Assembly: GCA_028565635.1 (NCBI GenBank)
Contig: JAOXYB010058590.1
Location: forward strand, 1-10,902
Origin: Phoronis ovalis
Lineage: Eukaryota; Phoronida; Phoronidae
Length of the DNA: 10,902 nt
Direction: 5' to 3'
Numbering within the stretch: position 1 is the stretch's first letter; each line of letters begins with the position of its first letter. The notes below the pieces were generated by a model. That model saw nothing but the letters and a program-made list of their open reading frames with translations. It had not been told where the DNA came from and searched no databases. Below are positions 7,252-10,902 of this stretch, piece by piece. The position numbers and the translations under genes were made by a program.

Positions 7252-8495
7252 ATTCGTATTGCAGCTCGGTTATAAAACAACCTGGATATTATATTAACGA
7301 GTTGATTTCCGCATCTAGTTTTAACAGTTCATCACTTTTTTTTGATAACATCACTTTTTAGGAAATCATGATTATGGAGAATATATATTTTAGTTGAAGA
7401 TTCAATCCTAAAGAATGTACAAAACAGATGGCCATACATTAATATTTCTTTACAGCTGTTTCTTGTTTAAGGTGTACTTACGTTTGAAGTGGAATGCTTC
7501 ACTGCCATTCACTGTAGTGAACTATGTAGTTAAATGGGGCTACCTACCACACAATTAAAGTGTAATAGCTCAATTATGTTAGTGTCACTTCCTTCTCTGA
7601 GCAACACAAATGTAGTTCGCAGTTTTACTCTGGCATATTATATTTGCTATGATACAGGTTGATACTAAAGTTCCATTTACCAAGGTTTCATTAATATCCG
7701 GATAATATGCACACAGCAGTGATCCCTACCAGTGATTCCGTTAGAAAGTATCGTGTACGTATATACATTTTGGAAGACTTGCAAAATTCAATTTTATTAA
7801 ATTAATAACATGGGTTAGATACTACTAACATTCTTTCCAAATCATTTTTAAGAGGAATGGTACAGTTTGGACCAGAATCTGCTTGGTTATTTCCATAAAA
7901 ACGGTTATAAATGCCAAATATTTCAGGAGACATATGAGTAAGATGAGTTATACCTCAGTCAATGTTTCTTATACAAATCATAGGTTTTGTGTTTTGAAGG
8001 TCACTATTTCCAAGACAAATAGTTGAGATCACTGACAGGTACGACTCATATTTATTCGAGTAAATATTTAGCACTGTACGCGTCAGTAGCTCTAGACACA
8101 AATCTCAATACAAACTGAAAAAGGTATATAGGTAAGACACCTGTAGACAGGGTTCCTTTAATGTATCGCGTTAAAAATACTGCTTATTGTTATAAAATGT
8201 TCTGATAATTTATATTAACCAAAAGGAAACACGTCCGTAAGAAAAGCAAAAGTTACTCTATCACGTGGCTACATGTATTATAAAATAAAAAAGAGATCAA
8301 TTTTAAGAAAAAATATTTCATTTTAACATTTACTAACCTAAACTATGGCATAACACATGCATGACATGCTTAAATAAATATTAAATTTTCCTATACCGTT
8401 TATGAGGCAGACGTTTGCGTTAAGGAATTGTGTCATGAATATTTTTTGCGTTAAAAATAGTTTACACTTATAGGTTGAATATGATTGATTTGCAG
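7252..8495. other. Long stretch without a supported gene
   Basis: A few splice-like brackets occur, for example minus 7485-7515 with donor AAAC|GTAAGT and plus 8072-8130 with donor ATAG|GTAAGA. Each encloses only 30-60 bases with no recognisable product and no phase-compatible partner. I see nothing else. Confidence 0.4.
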
Positions 8496-8568
8496 TTAGA
8501 GCTTTGCTTTCACTGTGTTCCACGTATATATCTTAACTGTTGGGATGCAGAAACTTTACTTTCTGCTG
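8496..8568 (+). other. Candidate exon with three cysteines
   Basis: Acceptor GATTTGCAG (AG at 8494-8495) and consensus donor GCTG|GTAAGT (GT at 8569-8570) bracket 73 bases. They are open only in entry phase 0, where they read 24 codons including LCFHCVPRIYLNCW. It overlaps a minus-strand candidate (8533-8790), so at most one is likely real. No partner exons found. Confidence 0.2.
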
Positions 8569-8790
8569 GTAAGTTACTATGAGATGTGATGATGAAAATA
8601 TAACACGAGGGTATTTGTAATAGTATGTATTAACAGTCTGAGTAAATCCATCCGTTAGTGTGCCTTGCATTCTCAACGAACGTCTGGGCGTAACCACAGT
8701 TAATTGTCGTTCTATCCCTTCAATGTTACGAGGACGAAATAAATGCATCATTAAACCAATCGAGATAAGATGTCCCCCCTGTGTGATTGA
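8533..8790 (-). other. Candidate exon with a basic TPRRSLR motif
   Basis: The minus strand is open from about 8808 to 8533. A possible acceptor CACACAG lies before 8790. The protein reads RPRNIEGIERQLTVV, then TPRRSLRMQGTLTDGF. A short Ser/Thr-Pro-Arg-Arg-Ser-x-Arg motif occurs in some chromatin and cell-cycle proteins, but on its own it is weak. No convincing donor was found. It resembles the basic stretch of the 109-215 candidate only slightly. Confidence 0.2.
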
Positions 8791-8849
8791 CCTACATTTT
8801 ACTAGCTACCTTCTTAGTCCGCTATTATACATATTATTCCAAATTCCAA

Positions 8850-8915
8850 TTTGATTGGTGCCAAGACTTTCGAGGGCACTTTATATATAAATAAACAGAT
8901 TATTATTATTCTGCA
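8850..8915 (+). mobile_element. Possible 3' tail of a non-LTR retroposon (LINE/SINE)
   Basis: A G+C-richer run, GGTGCCAAGACTTTCGAGGG, is followed by CACTTTATATATAAATAAAC and an ATTATTATT tail. This resembles the 3' ends of CR1/L2-like elements in marine invertebrates, which end in a conserved stretch plus a short simple repeat. A second similar phrase, TAGCGTTATATAAGTCCGAT, lies at about 8943-8962. No target duplication could be identified. Confidence 0.25.
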
Positions 8916-9203
8916 TTTTGAGATAATAATCGAATATCGACTAGCGTTATATAAGTCCGATGTTAGTTGAAAAGGAACGGAACACTAACGGGTGGAGTTA
9001 TTGAGACTGCATGATATTAACAGTGCATCACGATAATATTTTGTACGAAACTAATAATCATACACACCGCTGTGCTATCAGGTGTACAAGGAAGAACCCT
9101 TGCCCCCATCAATGATACGCCAATGTGCTAAAAATAAGTTTATGTGCTTAACCTTAACATTTTAAACAATTTGTGTGTACTTAACCATATTTCGTTTCAA
9201 ATT

Positions 9204-9530
9204 AGGCGAATCTCTGAAATGTACCTCGAATAAATTGAAAACGAATGTGTAGCTCTGTAAAAGTCAATAGTCATTTAGAAATTGTCTCAAATAAACCAAG
9301 TCACTGCGTGTGTAGCACCACGGAAGGTCTTCAATCGTTTACGTACGCATCGAACAAACCAAGCCAGCAGCTTATTTTGATTTTCCATTAAGGTCATCTG
9401 TCATTTACAACTGACATCGAACAGCCCAAGTTAGTCATCATACGTGTAAAACAAAGGAAGGTCGTCCATTGTTTCCTAACATAGGCGTTTATTATTATTG
9501 ACACCTTTCATCGAATTAACCTTCCACAAA
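9204..9530. repeat. Decayed tandem array, about five units of ~65 bp
   Basis: Units start near 9204, 9261, 9325, 9391 and 9459. Each begins AGGTC or a variant, then carries a GTTTAC-like block, CATCGAACAAACCAAG or a variant, and a GTGTGTAGCAC-like block. An even weaker copy may precede at about 9140. The last unit is interrupted by a TTATTATTATT insertion. The period is close to that of the 6600-7228 array, but the consensus is different. Confidence 0.7.
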
Positions 9531-9651
9531 AAATATATAGTGTATATTTTCATGAACATTATCTTCCAAGAATAAAATAATCGCCACGCATATAGTATTT
9601 AGATAAGTGCCTACGCCATTGAAATTATATCTCTCATCGTTAACTACTTAC

Positions 9652-9735
9652 CTCGAAAAAATGCCAAACATCTTGATCGCTGTAATGATATGGAAGGCCA
9701 GTTACCAGTAACCGAAATTCTCCCGGTTCTGGGTG
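9652..9735 (-). CDS. Candidate internal exon encoding the first half of an RNA-recognition motif (RRM)
   Basis: Eighty-four bases, phase 0 at both ends. The donor is TTCGAG|GTAAGT, a full consensus. The acceptor is TAAATACTTCAG, with a poor pyrimidine tract and an in-frame TAA just upstream. The peptide includes EFRLLVTGLPYHY and then SDQDVWHFFE. That fits RRM strand beta-1 (RNP2-like LLVTGLP) and helix alpha-1, and is closest in my reading to the second RRM of SRSF1/SF2-type splicing factors. The rest of the domain, including RNP1, was not found downstream on the minus strand in this window. It could be one exon of a gene with long introns, a lone pseudo-exon, or chance. Confidence 0.35.
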
Positions 9736-9852
9736 CTGAAGTATTTAACAACCTTTACTTATAGTACATGCAGTTTAATGAAAATATGAGTTGGTGCTTT
9801 GCATCATCGTCCTTACACTCGACATCCCACAATACAGAGGGAGATATGTAAC

Positions 9853-9868
9853 ACTCACCCCCTTCGCC
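9853..9868 (-). other. Possible polypurine tract and LTR start of the retrotransposon
   Basis: On the minus strand GGCGAAGGGGGTGAG is followed by TGTTACATATC. A G-rich purine tract directly before TG is the usual 3' PPT/LTR junction of LTR elements. It lies about 200 bp downstream of the truncated pol on the same strand, so it would fit an element that lost the rest of pol. No matching second LTR is available in the window to confirm it. Confidence 0.25.
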
Positions 9869-10065
9869 TAATCAAAATAAATTAACCGACGTAATTCGAA
9901 AAAGTTTTGAGATAAACTGCAAAATTGGCATGGTTTGGTGCATTATGTGAACATTCCAAGAGGTCTGCATCCAGGGACTAACAGACGCAATTCTAATTGT
10001 GGGCCTGTTGGCTTTGCTCGTTGTCGGAAACATTCGTAACAATGTCATACCTGTACGTATAGTTG
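9869..10065. other. Segment between truncated RT and the PPT-like site
   Basis: No frame matches the remaining pol domains. The minus strand has a 69-codon frame at 9872-10081 in a different phase from RT, without recognisable motifs. It may be 3' untranslated sequence of the element brought close by an internal deletion, or unrelated DNA. Confidence 0.35.
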
Positions 10066-10569
10066 AACAGACTTGAGACAATCATCAACGTAGAAGTTTT
10101 TATGCACAGTTGCTATGGTTTCCTGGTCATAATTCTTTTGATTATCATCAGCTGTCCTTTTGACGGTAAAGCTGGCGACACTAGGAGATGAGGTAGCTCC
10201 AAAAGGATGTACTAGCATTTGATAATCAACTGGTTGAGTAGACATATCATCATTCTTCCACCATAAGAATCTTAATGCATTGCAGTCTTCTTTAACGACT
10301 CTGATTTGATGAAACATTGCTTCGATATCTGCGACAAGGGCGATTTCGTCTTGTCGGAATCTCATCAAAACACTGATTATGTTATTTGTCAAATCCGGAC
10401 CTTGTAAAAGATTATCATTTAATGATGTCTTCTTGAACTGTGCTGCACAATCCAATGGTATCCTGAATTTACTAGGTTTTCGTGGATTTATAAATGGATG
10501 ATGCGGTAAATACCATTTCACTGCATTCTCCGATTCAATAATAACCTCAGGTACTATTCTTGCATATCC
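10045..10569 (-). pseudogene. BEL/Pao reverse transcriptase, truncated
   Basis: Continues in the same frame right after the TAA, starting Gly-Tyr-Ala-Arg. It shows YLPHHPFINPRKPSKFR, SLNDNLLQGPDLTN, the catalytic motif A in LVADIEAMFHQ, ALRFLWW, the FGATSSP block and the YVDD catalytic motif (10081-10092). All of the expected catalytic Asp residues are present in what remains. From about 10066 downward the family pattern is lost and a TGA follows at 10045-10047. The RT is therefore missing its thumb and everything after it. The GTG at 10519-10521 is only an internal Val codon. Confidence 0.88.
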
Positions 10570-10902
10570 TTATTTCAAATAACTTTGAATAACCTTCTTG
10601 TAATTCTCAAATAATGTTTGATCCTTGATGAGTCTACGCTTCAATAACATCAATCTAGATTCGGCCATACTTCTATTATTAGGCAAATTTGGGAATTTGT
10701 TTCTCCAAGGCAATCCTAATTCATAATGGGTATCAGCAGTTTTGCATATAGATTTCTCCATTGTATCCAAGGCACGTTTATCTTCAATGGACATTGCTGC
10801 CTTAGTATCTAATAACGGTTGACCGAAGTCAGTTTTCCAAAATTTCTCAACCATTTCCATGTCTACATCTATGAAGTTTGCATTAAGCATTACTCTGTTA
10901 TA
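10066..10902 (-). mobile_element. BEL/Pao LTR-retrotransposon, degenerate pol fragment
   Basis: The minus strand carries the pre-RT linker and reverse-transcriptase part of a Pao/BEL pol. The 5' part of the element (gag, protease) would lie beyond the right edge, and the frame is still open at 10902. The match to the family ends about 10066, just after the RT active-site block; RNase H, integrase and envelope-like parts are missing. With one in-frame stop and this truncation, the copy is dead. Confidence 0.85.
10570..10902 (-). pseudogene. BEL/Pao pol, linker region upstream of RT
   Basis: Open from the window edge to TAA at 10570-10572. The in-frame ATG at 10888-10890 is internal, not a start. 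The sequence has the pattern of the segment between protease and RT in Pao-type polyproteins: a FW...FG start, then HYELGLPWR, LPNNRSMAESRL and a KRRLIKDQTLFENYKKVI stretch. The TAA falls directly before a Gly-Tyr-Ala-Arg motif that is normally continuous with this segment, so it is a nonsense mutation in one reading frame rather than a natural end. Confidence 0.8.

Noticed and set aside
6815-7280. Four overlapping minus-strand frames of 66-94 codons
   Set aside because: They share repeated peptide blocks because they run through the ~63-bp tandem array; no gene is needed to explain them.
6600-9530. CRISPR-like array, because of regular ~63-66 bp periodicity
   Set aside because: Similarity spans the whole unit and decays gradually; there are no identical repeats with unique spacers, and the window is eukaryotic.
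9872-10081. 69-codon minus-strand frame overlapping the end of RT
   Set aside because: It is in a different phase from pol and shows no RNase H, integrase or other family motif.

Overview
This looks like nuclear DNA of an invertebrate animal. It is A+T-rich (roughly two thirds by eye) and has no long open frames or bacterial gene packing. It carries an (AT)n/(GT)n microsatellite, several decayed tandem arrays, and part of a BEL/Pao LTR-retrotransposon pol related to copies common in marine invertebrates. I cannot name the species; a mollusc or cnidarian would fit, but this is inference.

The most important content is a gene that is invisible as a single ORF. On the minus strand between 3531 and 2239, five very small exons fit together. 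Each junction has a plausible splice site, one of them a GC-AG intron with a perfect AG|GCAAGT donor, and all reading phases are compatible. In order they encode a start and signal peptide, an acidic propeptide, a basic Lys-Arg-Arg processing site, and a short cysteine-rich domain (CC-x4-C-x-C-x4-CC). The predicted product is a secreted precursor of about 76 residues, either a toxin-like or an antimicrobial/defence peptide. I cannot place it in a known family. The microsatellite at 2737-2824 lies in its second intron.

Left part (1-2238): mostly unexplained AT-rich sequence with a few weak exon candidates, one 117-codon open frame, and a hairpin carrying AATAAA on both strands. Middle (3580-6600): a G+C-richer island near 4080-4245 with competing open frames on both strands, small tandem repeats (25 bp and 22 bp units), an ATG-containing splice-donor exon candidate at 5245-5260 (minus), and low-complexity TTA/T tracts. 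6600-7230 is a decayed tandem array of about ten ~63 bp units ending beside a perfect hairpin. 7260-9200 is mostly featureless, with two overlapping exon candidates on opposite strands near 8500-8800 and a possible retroposon tail near 8850-8915. 9204-9530 is a second decayed ~65 bp array. At 9652-9735 (minus) there is a candidate exon resembling the first half of an RNA-recognition motif, ending in a consensus splice donor.

Right part (about 10066-10902, minus): a BEL/Pao pol fragment with recognisable reverse-transcriptase motifs, broken by one in-frame TAA and truncated just after the YVDD block. A purine tract followed by TGTTAC about 200 bp further along the same strand may be the element's 3' PPT/LTR junction. 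The other genes and repeats show no evident functional linkage to each other.
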